DNA from: Thermoguttaceae bacterium
Lineage (GTDB): Bacteria; Planctomycetota; Planctomycetia; Pirellulales; Thermoguttaceae
DNA: 64,000 nt
Assembly: GCA_017937485.1 (NCBI GenBank)
Contig: JAGBDN010000106.1
Location: forward strand, 1-64,000
Reading direction: 5' to 3'
The notes beneath the pieces are model-generated. The model saw nothing but the letters and a program-made list of their open reading frames with translations, was not told the DNA's origin and ran no database searches. A program made the position numbers and the translations under genes. This document shows positions 8,911 through 16,039 of the stretch, piece after piece (position 1 is the stretch's first letter; each line of letters opens with the position of its first letter).

Positions 8911-9251
8911 TTTTTTCGCTCGTCCTCGACCGCGTCGTCCTCTTCTTTCTTGTGACTGACAAACGCTTTCAAGATATGCGCGCAAACGGCGTCCGCCGCG
9001 TCGAAGTCGTTGCGAATAAACTTGTACGCGTATTGCGGCCCGATCGGCTTCTCCGTTTTCCCGTCGAGAAGGCACGTCGCGAGAACGAACTTATACGCCT
9101 CTTCGGCGGATTTCGGCAAGTCGGCGAAGCGGGCGCGGTCGATTCCGTCCGGTTCGCGGTACTTGTACGTCTCCCCTTCGTATTCGAAAATGAAAACGGG
9201 TTCGGTTTCTTTTTCTTTCGCTTTTTGGTCGACAACGTCGAGCGTAAACAT
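8832..9251 (-). CDS. Tail assembly chaperone (gpG-like)
   Basis: A 139-aa protein in the unshifted frame. It begins MFTLDVVDQKAKEKE and contains FIFEYEGETYKYREPDGIDRA, a pattern common in siphoviral tail chaperones that sit between tail tube and tape measure. The gene lies directly before the tape measure and overlaps a second frame at a canonical A-AAA-AAC heptamer. Two products are therefore expected: this short form and a 239-aa fusion. The unshifted tail after residue 114 (SDATPRPCTVGG) looks unstructured. Confidence 0.85.
   Translation of the reverse strand: MFTLDVVDQKAKEKETEPVFIFEYEGETYKYREPDGIDRARFADLPKSAEEAYKFVLATCLLDGKTEKPIGPQYAYKFIRNDFDAADAVCAHILKAFVSHKKEEDDAVEDERKNSDATPRPCTVGGIANDSDSTREPRS
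8875..8916 (-). promoter_or_regulatory. Programmed -1 ribosomal frameshift site with downstream hairpin
   Basis: On the minus strand the frame-0 codons CGA AAA AAC give the slippery heptamer A-AAA-AAC (8916 to 8910). Twelve bases later CCGCGACC (8897-8890) can pair with GGTCG and CGG (8883-8875), leaving one bulged G and a six-base loop. Slippage of both tRNAs by one base joins codon 113/114 to the -1 frame, which is open to 8533. Confidence 0.85.
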
Positions 9252-9307
9252 CGTGTTCCCTTATCCTTTCGTTAATTGCGGTTGAGCGGCGATTCCGGCG
9301 CGGCGCG

Positions 9308-9766
9308 TCAAGTCGTCGCGGTCGATTCCGAGACGTCCCAAGGTTTGTCGCCGCCCCCCTCCGGCTGGAACTTCACCGTCGCGGTCAAGACGCCGTTGTT
9401 ATCCGTTTCGTTCAACGAAACGCCGAGAACTTCGCAATTCGGAACGACCAACGTTTCGACGACGTTTCCCTTGCGGTGAACGAATTTCAAGTCGTTCGAC
9501 GTTCCGCTCGTCGCCGCGTTCGTCAGTTGTTGGAAGACAAACTTAAACGACGAAACGACCGTCAATTCGATCGGTTCCATCCCCTCGATCGTTCCGCAAA
9601 CCGTCTTGCCGATCTTCATTTTGTCCGTTTGATAAGTCCAAGTCTTGCGGTCTTTGAAGGACGGCAACTTTTTCGCGGTGCAAGCGAAATTGATTTCGCC
9701 CCAAAAACAGTCGACGAGGTTCAAATTCTCGACGAGCGTTTCGCGCGTCAATTCGGATTCCGACAT
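9308..9766 (-). CDS. Major tail (tube) protein, probable
   Basis: A 152-aa protein starting MSESELTRETLVENLNLVDCFWGEINFACTA-type sequence. It lies two genes before the tape measure and directly before the chaperone, the usual slot for the tail tube subunit. It is beta-rich, with a central VSSFKFVFQQLTNAA segment and a C-terminal VLTATVKFQPEGGG strand, as in tube-forming folds. Length and position suit the role. No sequence family was recognised outright, so the call is mainly by synteny. Confidence 0.7.
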   Translation of the reverse strand: MSESELTRETLVENLNLVDCFWGEINFACTAKKLPSFKDRKTWTYQTDKMKIGKTVCGTIEGMEPIELTVVSSFKFVFQQLTNAATSGTSNDLKFVHRKGNVVETLVVPNCEVLGVSLNETDNNGVLTATVKFQPEGGGDKPWDVSESTATT

Positions 9767-9805
9767 TGTTAACCCTTTCTATCGTTTGCGTTAAACGAAC
9801 GACGT

Positions 9806-10237
9806 TCAAACTTCGCGGGCGTCGGCGAACGCGTCGAAATGAACGCGAACGTTCTTCTTGTAAAAACCGTCGATTAAAAACGCCGGAGTCGTTTCGACGT
9901 TGCGGACGACGACGCGAAGCCGCTTGTCGCCGAAGACGCCGAGTCGCGCGATTTGCGGCGAAAAGAGAGCCCGAATAAAACCGACGTTCCTTTCGAGCCG
10001 CGCCGTTCCGGCCCCGGGCGCGACCGCGACCGTATAAACGGCGACGCCGCTTCGCCGAACGGTCTTCTCCGTAAACGGCGCCGACGACGTTTCGACGACG
10101 CGCGCCTCGAACCAAAGCGTTTTCCCCGCCGGGTCGAACGGACGGTTTTCGAGCGCGATATTTTCCGGCGTCGCGTTCGGCCCGGCGTTCAATATCCGCG
10201 TTTCGAAAAACGTCGTTATCTCTTGCCAAACCGTCAT
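9806..10237 (-). CDS. Tail terminator-like / minor tail protein
   Basis: A 143-aa protein beginning MTVWQEITTFFETRILNAGP. In siphoviruses the gene between the gp10-like tail completion protein and the tube protein is usually the tail terminator. The FETRI start, the central VYTVAVAPGAGTARLE strand and the length fit that family (gpU/DUF4128-like). The assignment is by size, predicted fold and order, not by a diagnostic motif. It abuts the upstream gene without a gap. Confidence 0.6.
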   Translation of the reverse strand: MTVWQEITTFFETRILNAGPNATPENIALENRPFDPAGKTLWFEARVVETSSAPFTEKTVRRSGVAVYTVAVAPGAGTARLERNVGFIRALFSPQIARLGVFGDKRLRVVVRNVETTPAFLIDGFYKKNVRVHFDAFADAREV

Positions 10238-10633
10238 TTACAAAATGCCTCGTTCCAACAGTCCGCGAATATCTTCGGCGGTAACGCGAACCATTCCCTC
10301 CGGTCTTTGACGCGAAAAGCCGTACTCGAGCGGCTCGACGTAAGGCGTCGAGTTCGAAATAAAAACGTCGTTCCCCAACTCCGCCGACTTAATCCGCGCC
10401 GAACAAGCGGAAATCGTTTTGCCGCCGCTTTTGTCGAGCGAATTCGGGTCGAACGTCCGGTCGAGTCCGCCGAACGCGACGCGCCAATTCCCGCGACAAC
10501 AGCCGGAATCGACCGGCGTTCGGACGACGATCCGCTTAACCGCCTCCGTTCCGGCGCGGCGAAGGCGTTTCGTCCCTTCTTTTTTCGCGATTTCGACAAA
10601 CTTGTCGAGCGCGGCGGCGAACTCGTCTTTCAT
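10238..10633 (-). CDS. HK97 gp10-like tail completion protein
   Basis: A 131-aa protein with the family pattern: an N-terminal helix (FAAALDKFVEIAKKEGTKRLRR), then RTPVDSGCCRGNWRV, then a C-terminal NSTPYVEPLEYGFSRQRPEG. In HK97_gp10/neck proteins this is the T-P-V-D-T-G-x-L-R-x-S element and the Y-A-x-x-v-E-f-G motif. It acts at the head-tail joint or tail completion. It lies between a connector gene and the tail terminator-like gene. Confidence 0.82.
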   Translation of the reverse strand: MKDEFAAALDKFVEIAKKEGTKRLRRAGTEAVKRIVVRTPVDSGCCRGNWRVAFGGLDRTFDPNSLDKSGGKTISACSARIKSAELGNDVFISNSTPYVEPLEYGFSRQRPEGMVRVTAEDIRGLLERGIL

Positions 10634-10642
10634 CGCGGCCCC

Positions 10643-11062
10643 TTAAATTCGCGTCGCCGAAACGACGACGTCGACCAAAACGTTTTGCGAAAACTTTTCC
10701 TCGACCGCAACGATTCGATAAGTCGCGCCGTTGAAAACGATTTTATCGCGCCCGACGCGCGGCGTTTCCGGAAGCGCGTTCCCGGGAATCGTCCCGAAAA
10801 GCTCGCGTCCGGCGACGTTCGCGGCGGCGTTCGTTCCTTCGTCGGGGACGTTCGACGCGAACGTTTCCCGACGAGAATCGCCCGGGGTAAACGGAACGTC
10901 GAGCGTCGTTTCCGGATGCGTCGTCTCTTCGTCCGTCTCCGGGTCGTAAGTTTGCTCCGAAGGGTCGACGCCAAAAATCAACGTCGCCGTTCCCCCGAGC
11001 GCGGCGGCGAGCTTACCGGAAACGAGCGCGAGCGCGGCGCCCAACGCTTGTTTTTTCGCCAA
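10643..11062 (-). CDS. Head-tail connector/adaptor protein, probable
   Basis: A 139-aa protein. I chose the TTG at 11062 because a good ribosome site (AGAAGGAGA) lies just upstream; an in-frame TTG at 11083 would place that site inside the gene. The N-terminus is a small helical segment (AKKQALGAALALVSGKLAAAL). The C-terminal part reads RVGRDKIVFNGATYRIVAVEE, like head-closure and joining proteins that carry a short beta-barrel. The neighbours are a DnaT/gp6-like connector and the gp10-like protein. Function is inferred from order. Confidence 0.65.
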   Translation of the reverse strand: MAKKQALGAALALVSGKLAAALGGTATLIFGVDPSEQTYDPETDEETTHPETTLDVPFTPGDSRRETFASNVPDEGTNAAANVAGRELFGTIPGNALPETPRVGRDKIVFNGATYRIVAVEEKFSQNVLVDVVVSATRI

Positions 11063-11084
11063 TTCCGTTCTCCTTCTTTTCAAA

Positions 11085-11157
11085 CGACGGCCCCCGGATT
11101 CGAACCGGGCGACGGGGACTCGTCCCCCGCCGTTTTCCCCCTTAAACGACCGCCGTT
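11085..11157 (-). tRNA. tRNA-like cloverleaf (identity uncertain, possibly degenerate)
   Basis: On the minus strand a 73-nt segment folds as a class I cloverleaf. The D arm is CGTTT/AAACG with loop AAGGGGGA, the anticodon arm CGGGG/CCCCG with loop GACGAGT, the variable region 3 nt, and the T arm CCCGG/CCGGG with the canonical TTCGAAT loop. The acceptor (AACGGCG/GGCCGTC) has mismatches at both ends. By position the anticodon would be CGA (reads UCG, Ser), but base 33 is A, not U, and tRNA-Ser normally has a long variable arm. It lies in the gap between two head-tail genes, on their strand. It may be a tRNA relic or a tRNA mimic. Confidence 0.45.
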
Positions 11158-11163
11158 AACGCG

Positions 11164-11586
11164 TCAATATCCGAGCGACGCGGCGCGAATCGACCCGCCG
11201 CGCTCCTCGTCGACGACGACCGTTCCGAGCGTTCCCAACAGCCGAACGGCGACCGGCGCCAAGAGCGGCGCGACGAACGCGCGGTCGAACGTCGAGCCCG
11301 ACGCGCTTTGAACGCCGAGCGTCAACAGCTCCGGGTATTCGGTCGGGTCGACCTTCAACAGGTAAAGCGCTTCTTCGAAGAGCGCGAACTTAACTTGCGA
11401 AGCGAAGGTTTTCGCGCCGTCGGAACCGACGGTAAACGCTCCGTCGCGCCATTCGACGCAAGCGGTCAACAACGCGTCCGCTTGCGTTAGCGCCTGTTCC
11501 TTTTCGGCGTCGGTCGCGGCGTTCCAAGCGTCGCTTCGCAACCGGTTCGCGAAATACGCGAACGCCTCTTCGAGAGTCGCGATCAT
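11164..11586 (-). CDS. Head-tail connector (DnaT-like/gp6-like)
   Basis: A 140-aa protein with a helical N-terminus (MIATLEEAFAYFANRL, then AWNAATDAEKEQALTQADALL). This matches the pattern of phage 'DnaT-like' connectors, which start with a site-for-residue motif followed by W-x-x-A-x-x-x-x-K-x-x-A-L. Such proteins form the ring below the portal. Position is right: downstream of the capsid and before tail completion genes. Confidence 0.75.
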   Translation of the reverse strand: MIATLEEAFAYFANRLRSDAWNAATDAEKEQALTQADALLTACVEWRDGAFTVGSDGAKTFASQVKFALFEEALYLLKVDPTEYPELLTLGVQSASGSTFDRAFVAPLLAPVAVRLLGTLGTVVVDEERGGSIRAASLGY

Positions 11587-11598
11587 CGTCGCCGCCCG

Positions 11599-11871
11599 TT
11601 ATCGCGCGTTTTGCGCTTCCGCCGAAGCGACGCAAACGCCCGCGATCTTCTCTTTAAAGTACTTGAACACGTCGACGTTCGTTACGTCGATCTTCTGAAA
11701 CTCGCCGTTAACGAGCTTGCGGAACCCGAAAATCGTTTCGCCGTCGAACCCGACGCCTTCGATCTTCGCGCCCTCGACCTTCGCGGCGTCGGCGTTCTCG
11801 ACGGCGGCCAAGACGTCGTATCCGTCGCGCAACGCTTCGAGAATCAAATTCGTTTTTTCCAGCTTCGTCAT
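11599..11871 (-). CDS. Small phage protein, unknown
   Basis: A 90-aa protein (MTKLEKTNLILEALRDGYDVL) in the late operon between the capsid region and connector genes. It is mixed alpha/beta with no membrane segment. The C-terminus reads VDVFKYFKEKIAGVCVASAEAQNAR. Nothing identifies a family; a virion or head-assembly role is possible from position. Confidence 0.65.
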   Translation of the reverse strand: MTKLEKTNLILEALRDGYDVLAAVENADAAKVEGAKIEGVGFDGETIFGFRKLVNGEFQKIDVTNVDVFKYFKEKIAGVCVASAEAQNAR

Positions 11872-11875
11872 CTTC

Positions 11876-12163
11876 CTAATCTCCCTTTCTTTTCGGGGTC
11901 GGCGTCTTGCGTCGCGGCGCCGCCTCCGCCTCTTTCGTTTCGGCCCGTTCCTCCGGCGCCTCCGCCTCCGGTTCGTTCGCTTCGTCGCGGTTCGCCGTCG
12001 AACGCGCCGCGCCGCCGAATTTGGCGACGACGTTCGCCTCCGCTTCCGCGTCGCTTTCGCGTTTCCTATCGTACCGATAAACGCCGCTTTCGCCGTCCGA
12101 ACGCCGCCAATAAAGGCGAACGCTCGACCCTCGCGCGACGCGGCGCGTCAACTCGATTTTCAT
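11876..12163 (-). CDS. Small phage protein with charged low-complexity tail
   Basis: A 95-aa protein. The first ~40 residues look structured (MKIELTRRVARGSSVRLYWRR, then GVYRYDRKRE). The remainder is a Glu/Ala-rich then Lys/Arg/Pro-rich tail (RRKTPTPKRKGD). It sits directly after the capsid gene, where some phages encode a head decoration or a connector-accessory protein. No family was recognised. Confidence 0.6.
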   Translation of the reverse strand: MKIELTRRVARGSSVRLYWRRSDGESGVYRYDRKRESDAEAEANVVAKFGGAARSTANRDEANEPEAEAPEERAETKEAEAAPRRKTPTPKRKGD

Positions 12164-12177
12164 CTTTGCGCCCTCCG

Positions 12178-13344
12178 TTAGCTCAAGGACGCCGCCGAAT
12201 CTTTAAGATTCGTAATCCGCGCCAACCGCGCCGCCGCGTTCTTAAATTCGAGCGTGAACTCGTTCAAAATCGTCAGTTCGACGCCGTCGTAACGCGGCGT
12301 CGTCGTGTCCTTTTGAATCCCCCAACGCCCGGCCAACGGCGCGAGCCCGAAGCCGTCCGTGTCGACGACCCAAACGTCGGAATCGGGGATATTGTAGTCG
12401 ACGACGATGCGCATCTGTTCGCCGGTCAAGTCGCAAATAATCGAATCGACCGTCCCGCCGCGCTCGCGGTCGCCCGGCGAGAGCGTAATTTGCGACGCCA
12501 TCAAGCTCGCCAAGACGCGTTTTTGACCCGGCCCGCAAATAATCGCGTTCGGACGCGCCCCCGCGTTCAAAATTTCCTCCGCCGCGTCGTTGATCAGGCG
12601 ATAAGAAAGCGGCGACGCCGTTCCGCCCGGCGACGCGTCGACTTCCGCCGCGCCGTCCGAAAGTCCGAAGTCGTAAAGCCCGCCCGCGCGTCCGCATTCG
12701 TCGTCGACGTCGCGTTCGGCCCGCGTTCCGAAAACGGCGATCTTGTCGAGTTCGCGCGCGACGTCGATCAACGCTCGTTTCGACTGCGCGATCACCGTGT
12801 TTTCGAGCCCGTGCGTTTGAATCGCCAAAAGGGAGCCGGACAACTTCACTTTCCCGCGAACGATTTGCGTGAAGTTGTGATTTTTCCCCGATTTTCCCCC
12901 CTTTTGCGGCCCGTCTTCCGAACCTTCGGCGATCGGATGGTAAAGAAACTGCAACGTTCCCCCCTCGGTCGGGAGCGTCGACGCGGCGAGCCCGCTTCCG
13001 TTGGCGGCGACGAAGGTCGTCGTTACCGTCTTCGCCGACTCGTCGACCGCGACGACTTTCAAGGTCGCCGTCTTTCCTTTGATCGCGACGTAATCCCCCT
13101 TTTCAAACGCTTTCGCGCCCTTCGCCTCTTCGAACGTAAAGACGCCCTCCGCCGTCGCCGACAGGTACGCGACTTCTTTCGGCTTCAACGAATCTTCCAG
13201 CCATTCGTGCCGAAGCGCCTTCGCCGGAGCCTTCGTCGGAAAGAGATTGATGAAACCCGGCTGCTTAACGATCAGCGTCGACAGCGTGTCGCCCAGGTCG
13301 ATTTTCGCCAACTCGTTCCAAAACGCGGTGTAATCGACGTTCAT
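12178..13344 (-). CDS. Major capsid protein, SU10/DUF5309-like
   Basis: A 388-aa protein that fits the SU10 major head protein family (HK97 fold). The diagnostic middle region is NHNFTQIVRGKVKLSGSL, followed by a helix (ENTVIAQSKRALIDVARELD) and IAVFGTRAE. A later segment, ICGPGQKRVLASLMA, and the C-terminal VWVVDTDGFGLAPLAG and YDGVELTILNEFTLEF strands match the family's end. An inserted acid/Thr-rich domain (about 75-125) may be a surface-exposed insertion. The gene follows the scaffold with a 15-base gap, and a GGGGG-type ribosome site precedes the start. Confidence 0.85.
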   Translation of the reverse strand: MNVDYTAFWNELAKIDLGDTLSTLIVKQPGFINLFPTKAPAKALRHEWLEDSLKPKEVAYLSATAEGVFTFEEAKGAKAFEKGDYVAIKGKTATLKVVAVDESAKTVTTTFVAANGSGLAASTLPTEGGTLQFLYHPIAEGSEDGPQKGGKSGKNHNFTQIVRGKVKLSGSLLAIQTHGLENTVIAQSKRALIDVARELDKIAVFGTRAERDVDDECGRAGGLYDFGLSDGAAEVDASPGGTASPLSYRLINDAAEEILNAGARPNAIICGPGQKRVLASLMASQITLSPGDRERGGTVDSIICDLTGEQMRIVVDYNIPDSDVWVVDTDGFGLAPLAGRWGIQKDTTTPRYDGVELTILNEFTLEFKNAAARLARITNLKDSAASLS

Positions 13345-13359
13345 TTTTCCCCCTTAAAT

Positions 13360-14070
13360 CTATCGAGCCGAGAACCCGAAGCGCGCCCTAAGCATTCCTT
13401 CGACGTCCCCCGCCTCTTTCGCTTTTCGGTAATCCTCTTCGGCCTTTTCGGCGGCGCTTCTCGGCGCGCTCGTTCCGCCGGTCGAGCCGCCCCCTTGCGA
13501 CGTCGGGAGCCAGTGCGGCGACGCTTTCAGTTCCGCCGCCAAGACGGTCGCGACGTCGTCCCCTTGCGCGTCGCGAATCGAGCCGTCGAGCTTGTCGACC
13601 GAAAAAAGCCCGGCCAACCGCTCGACGTCGCGCGTCGCTTCCGGACGAATCCCGAGCGTCGACGCCGCGTCGCGCAACGCGGCGCGAATCTTCGCCGTCT
13701 CTTCGGCGCGTTCGTATCCGGCGATCCGTTCGCGCAACGTCGGCAAGTCGCGAACCTGCTTTTCGAGTTCGGCCTTTTGCCGCGCGAACTCTTCCAACTT
13801 GGCTTGCGTCTCCTCCGGCTTCGTCGCGAGAACGCTTTCGAGCCGCGCCGACGTTTCCTCGAACTTCGACTTGAACTCGTCCCGCTCCCCTTCGGCGCGT
13901 CGCGCTCGTTCGCGATATTTTTTCGACTCGAAAGCGTTCGTCCCCGCTTCCTTGAACGCTTTGCGCAACTCGCCGCCGACGACGAACTTCCCGTCGCGCT
14001 CCTCGATCGCCCCCTTCAACGCTTCGACCGCGTCTTCGATCGAGTCGAACTCGTCTTCGTAAACGCCCAT
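13360..14070 (-). CDS. Head scaffolding protein
   Basis: A 236-aa protein. A short N-terminal domain (MGVYEDEFDSIEDAVEALKGAI) is followed by ~80 residues of heptad-rich coiled coil (KYRERARRAEGERDEFKSKF, then KLEEFARQKAELEKQVRDL). The C-terminal domain ends with a Gly/Ser linker and a small helix (EAGDVEGMLRARFGF). This layout and its place directly before the capsid are typical of GP20/DUF4355-like scaffolds that guide procapsid assembly. It has its own promoter just upstream. Confidence 0.8.
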   Translation of the reverse strand: MGVYEDEFDSIEDAVEALKGAIEERDGKFVVGGELRKAFKEAGTNAFESKKYRERARRAEGERDEFKSKFEETSARLESVLATKPEETQAKLEEFARQKAELEKQVRDLPTLRERIAGYERAEETAKIRAALRDAASTLGIRPEATRDVERLAGLFSVDKLDGSIRDAQGDDVATVLAAELKASPHWLPTSQGGGSTGGTSAPRSAAEKAEEDYRKAKEAGDVEGMLRARFGFSAR

Positions 14071-14144
14071 TTTCTCCCCCTTGTTTCGATTTTTCCGTCG
14101 CGTTCGTTCCGAACTTTTCTTGCCGACGTCCCGCCGACGATTTT

Positions 14145-14173
14145 ATTTTAAGCGTTTGTGCAAAAATTGTCAA
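14145..14173 (-). promoter_or_regulatory. Sigma-70-type promoter for scaffold/capsid/tail genes
   Basis: The minus strand reads TTGACA (14173-14168), 17 bases, then TAAAAT (14150-14145), a near-perfect consensus about 75 bases before the scaffold start. The surrounding DNA is very AT-rich. It restarts late transcription after the terminator at 15375-15400. Confidence 0.8.
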
Positions 14174-14430
14174 TAAACACAAAGGAAAATTTTAAGAAAA
14201 AAATGAAATAAAATCGACTTTTTTCACCAAAATAAACTAGAAACAACGTTTACCACTTTTTTACAAGTGCAAAAACTGAACGCTACTAAGCGGCGTTATT
14301 CCAAGAAACCGGCTTTTCCAACCGACGCCCGACGCGTCTTTGAAAAACGTTCGACCAAGAAAGGGGCGTTCGTCGGACTAACGACGCCGCGAAGTCCAAA
14401 AAACGAGTCGAAACGCGAGCCGACGACCAA

Positions 14431-14464
14431 GAAAACGACGCCTTCCCTTGACGGCGTCGTTTTC
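14431..14464. terminator. Hairpin terminator, 12-bp perfect stem
   Basis: GAAAACGACGCC (14431-14442) pairs with GGCGTCGTTTTC (14453-14464) across a 10-base loop. The T and A runs inside the stem ends would allow termination on either strand. It separates the plus-strand moron from the scaffold promoter and overlaps the moron promoter. Confidence 0.65.
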
Positions 14465-14475
14465 TCGCGTAAAAT
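14448..14475 (+). promoter_or_regulatory. Promoter of the moron genes
   Basis: TTGACG (14448-14453), 16-base spacer, TAAAAT (14470-14475), followed by a strong ribosome site AAAGGAGG before the ATG at 14505. It gives the plus-strand pair its own transcription within the leftward late region. Confidence 0.65.
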
Positions 14476-14504
14476 AAAATTAAAGGGAAAGGAGGTTCCC
14501 CGAG

Positions 14505-14747
14505 ATGCGCGTTGCAAATAAAAAAATTAAATCGTTTTTGGGAACGCTTTATAGCGGTTTTACTTCCCTTGCGGCGACGTTTGCCGCGTTGTCTTTGTTC
14601 CCGTCGATGAACGACTGCTTGAACGAATTAACGAAAACTAAACCGACGATTTCCGAACAAACGAACGGCGCGTTGCGCGTTTATTGGGCGACGGTTGGCG
14701 GTTATTTGAATAAGTCTCTCCAAAATGAAACGGAAAAAAAACTCTAA
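14505..14747 (+). CDS. Moron protein, unknown
   Basis: An 80-aa protein on the strand opposite to the surrounding late genes, with a strong ribosome site and its own promoter. One moderately hydrophobic stretch (TLYSGFTSLAATFAALSLFP) might insert in the membrane. The gene overlaps the next by 23 bases, so the two are probably made together. Position, strand and lower GC mark it as a moron, expressed from the prophage and carried for lysogenic benefit. No family was recognised. Confidence 0.7.
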   Translation: MRVANKKIKSFLGTLYSGFTSLAATFAALSLFPSMNDCLNELTKTKPTISEQTNGALRVYWATVGGYLNKSLQNETEKKL

Positions 14748-15324
14748 TCTTCCGCAAAAATCGCGCCCCGACGCGAAACAAGCGGAACCTCCGGTTCCGT
14801 CTAACGCCGAATATTCCGTTTCGCCGTCTCCGAACGGCGCCGAAGACTTAACGATCGACGGCTCGGTAGCTTTTGGGCTTCGTTATACGTCCCAAAAAAC
14901 GACGCTATTCGAAACTTATCCCGGGCCGTCGCCGGAATCTATAAAAGCTTTTGAAGAGGCGTCCCCCGGTTTAGGCGAACGCATTTTCGCGATGTCGGAA
15001 AGAGAACAAGCGGCGACGATTGAAGAGCGAAAACAAACCGCCGCTCTTCAAGAGAAAATTATCGACCGCGAGTTTGAACTACGGTCTCGCGGTCAAAATC
15101 GAGCGTTGGTTGCGTTCGTTTGCTTGTGTATCCTGATAGGTTGGTTGGCAAAGTTAAAAACCTTAGGAATAAGTTCGATTGTTACGGGAATTGTCGGTTT
15201 TATCGTCGCTTGGTCGATTTTTAGCGGCGGCAAAAAGAACAATCTTTTCGAAACGCTTAAAAACCAAGAAAAAAACGTCGTTCAAGCTAGCGAAAACGAA
15301 ATTTCCAAACGCGACGCCGCCTAA
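14725..15324 (+). CDS. DUF2335-like predicted membrane protein (moron)
   Basis: A 199-aa protein. A polar N-terminal half carries the family signature (PGPSPESIKAFEEASPGLG followed by ERIFAMSEREQAATIEERK). Two adjacent transmembrane helices follow at about 130-148 and 152-168 (ALVAFVCLCILIGWLA and ISSIVTGIVGFIVAWSIF), then a charged tail. DUF2335 proteins are small inner-membrane proteins often found in prophages and plasmids, with no settled function. It is co-transcribed with the 80-aa gene. Confidence 0.8.
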   Translation: MKRKKNSNLPQKSRPDAKQAEPPVPSNAEYSVSPSPNGAEDLTIDGSVAFGLRYTSQKTTLFETYPGPSPESIKAFEEASPGLGERIFAMSEREQAATIEERKQTAALQEKIIDREFELRSRGQNRALVAFVCLCILIGWLAKLKTLGISSIVTGIVGFIVAWSIFSGGKKNNLFETLKNQEKNVVQASENEISKRDAA

Positions 15325-15374
15325 CCGCTTTAAACGAAACGTCCGCCGCGAACCAACGGCCAAGAAATAAAAAA

Positions 15375-15400
15375 GCCGCTCCAACGCCAATTGGAGCGGC
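15375..15400 (-). terminator. Rho-independent terminator ending the first late transcript
   Basis: On the minus strand GCCGCTCCAA and TTGGAGCGGC form a 10-bp stem with a 6-base loop, followed by TTTTTTATTT. It closes the terminase-to-15460 block. The capsid and tail genes downstream then rely on the promoter at 14145-14173. Confidence 0.85.
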
Positions 15401-15459
15401 AAACGAAGCCTGACGGCTACACACTGCTTAAGTTTCAAGCGGGCAAAACGGAAAGCGCC

Positions 15460-15672
15460 TTATTTTACCGGCTCCCACTCGCCGGTTTGGTCTTTCCCGT
15501 CGACGGCGATAATTCGCGCGACCGCTCCGTCTCGGAACGGCGGTAAGCCGTTTTCTTTGTATTCGTAATCGTAAACGACGTCGGCGATTTTGTCGCTCGC
15601 CTCCGCTTCGTTTTCCGCGTCGACTTCAAATTCCGCCCAATCTTCCCAACGAACTTCAAAACGGTATTTCAT
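15460..15672 (-). CDS. Small acidic protein, unknown
   Basis: A 70-aa acidic protein (MKYRFEVRWEDWAEFEVDAE) near the end of the terminase operon, just before the terminator. It resembles small phage proteins with a beta-strand start and a helix of Glu/Ala (NEAEASDKIADVVYDYEY). It could belong to the accessory or immunity genes that follow the MuF gene; nothing identifies it further. Confidence 0.6.
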   Translation of the reverse strand: MKYRFEVRWEDWAEFEVDAENEAEASDKIADVVYDYEYKENGLPPFRDGAVARIIAVDGKDQTGEWEPVK

Positions 15673-15708
15673 CGCAATTCTCTCTAATACGGCGATCGTT
15701 GCGCCTTT

Positions 15709-15996
15709 CTAAGATAATTCGAGAATGACCACTTCCGGCCAAGCCTCTTTAAGCGGAACGCCGCCGATCGTCGCGTTTTCTTCAAATTGGCGCCGCGTCG
15801 CGCAAGTGAAATCGTGTTCCGGGTCTTCGCGACTAATCACGCACCAACCGAAAGCGGAAACGTTGGAAATATAATAACCTTTCCCGCGAAAACGAACGCC
15901 AAATTCAAAGCCGTCCATCGCTTCTAGGAAGTCTTCGTAAGTCGCTTCCCAACAATCTTTTTCCTCGTTCCAATATACGGGATAATTATAATCCAT
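15709..15996 (-). CDS. Small acidic protein, candidate immunity protein
   Basis: A 95-aa acidic protein rich in Tyr, Trp and Glu (MDYNYPVYWNEEKDCWEATY, then GFEFGVRFRGKGYYISNVS). It is the second gene after the toxin-bearing MuF gene and has lower GC than the head genes. Small acidic proteins right downstream of polymorphic toxins are usually cognate antitoxins. The immunity role is inference from position and charge only. Confidence 0.6.
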   Translation of the reverse strand: MDYNYPVYWNEEKDCWEATYEDFLEAMDGFEFGVRFRGKGYYISNVSAFGWCVISREDPEHDFTCATRRQFEENATIGGVPLKEAWPEVVILELS

Positions 15997-16039
15997 CGTT
16001 CCGCTTCCTTTTCGTCGCGGGAACGTCCGCCGTTTTGCG

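Noticed and set aside
11085-11157. tRNA-like element as a duplicated attachment core
   Set aside because: Outside the T loop it does not match the tRNA-Arg 3' end at 39134, so it cannot be the left att copy.
14296-14517. Minus-strand open frame across the moron promoter
   Set aside because: It covers a terminator and promoter, has a near-palindromic translation and no ribosome site.
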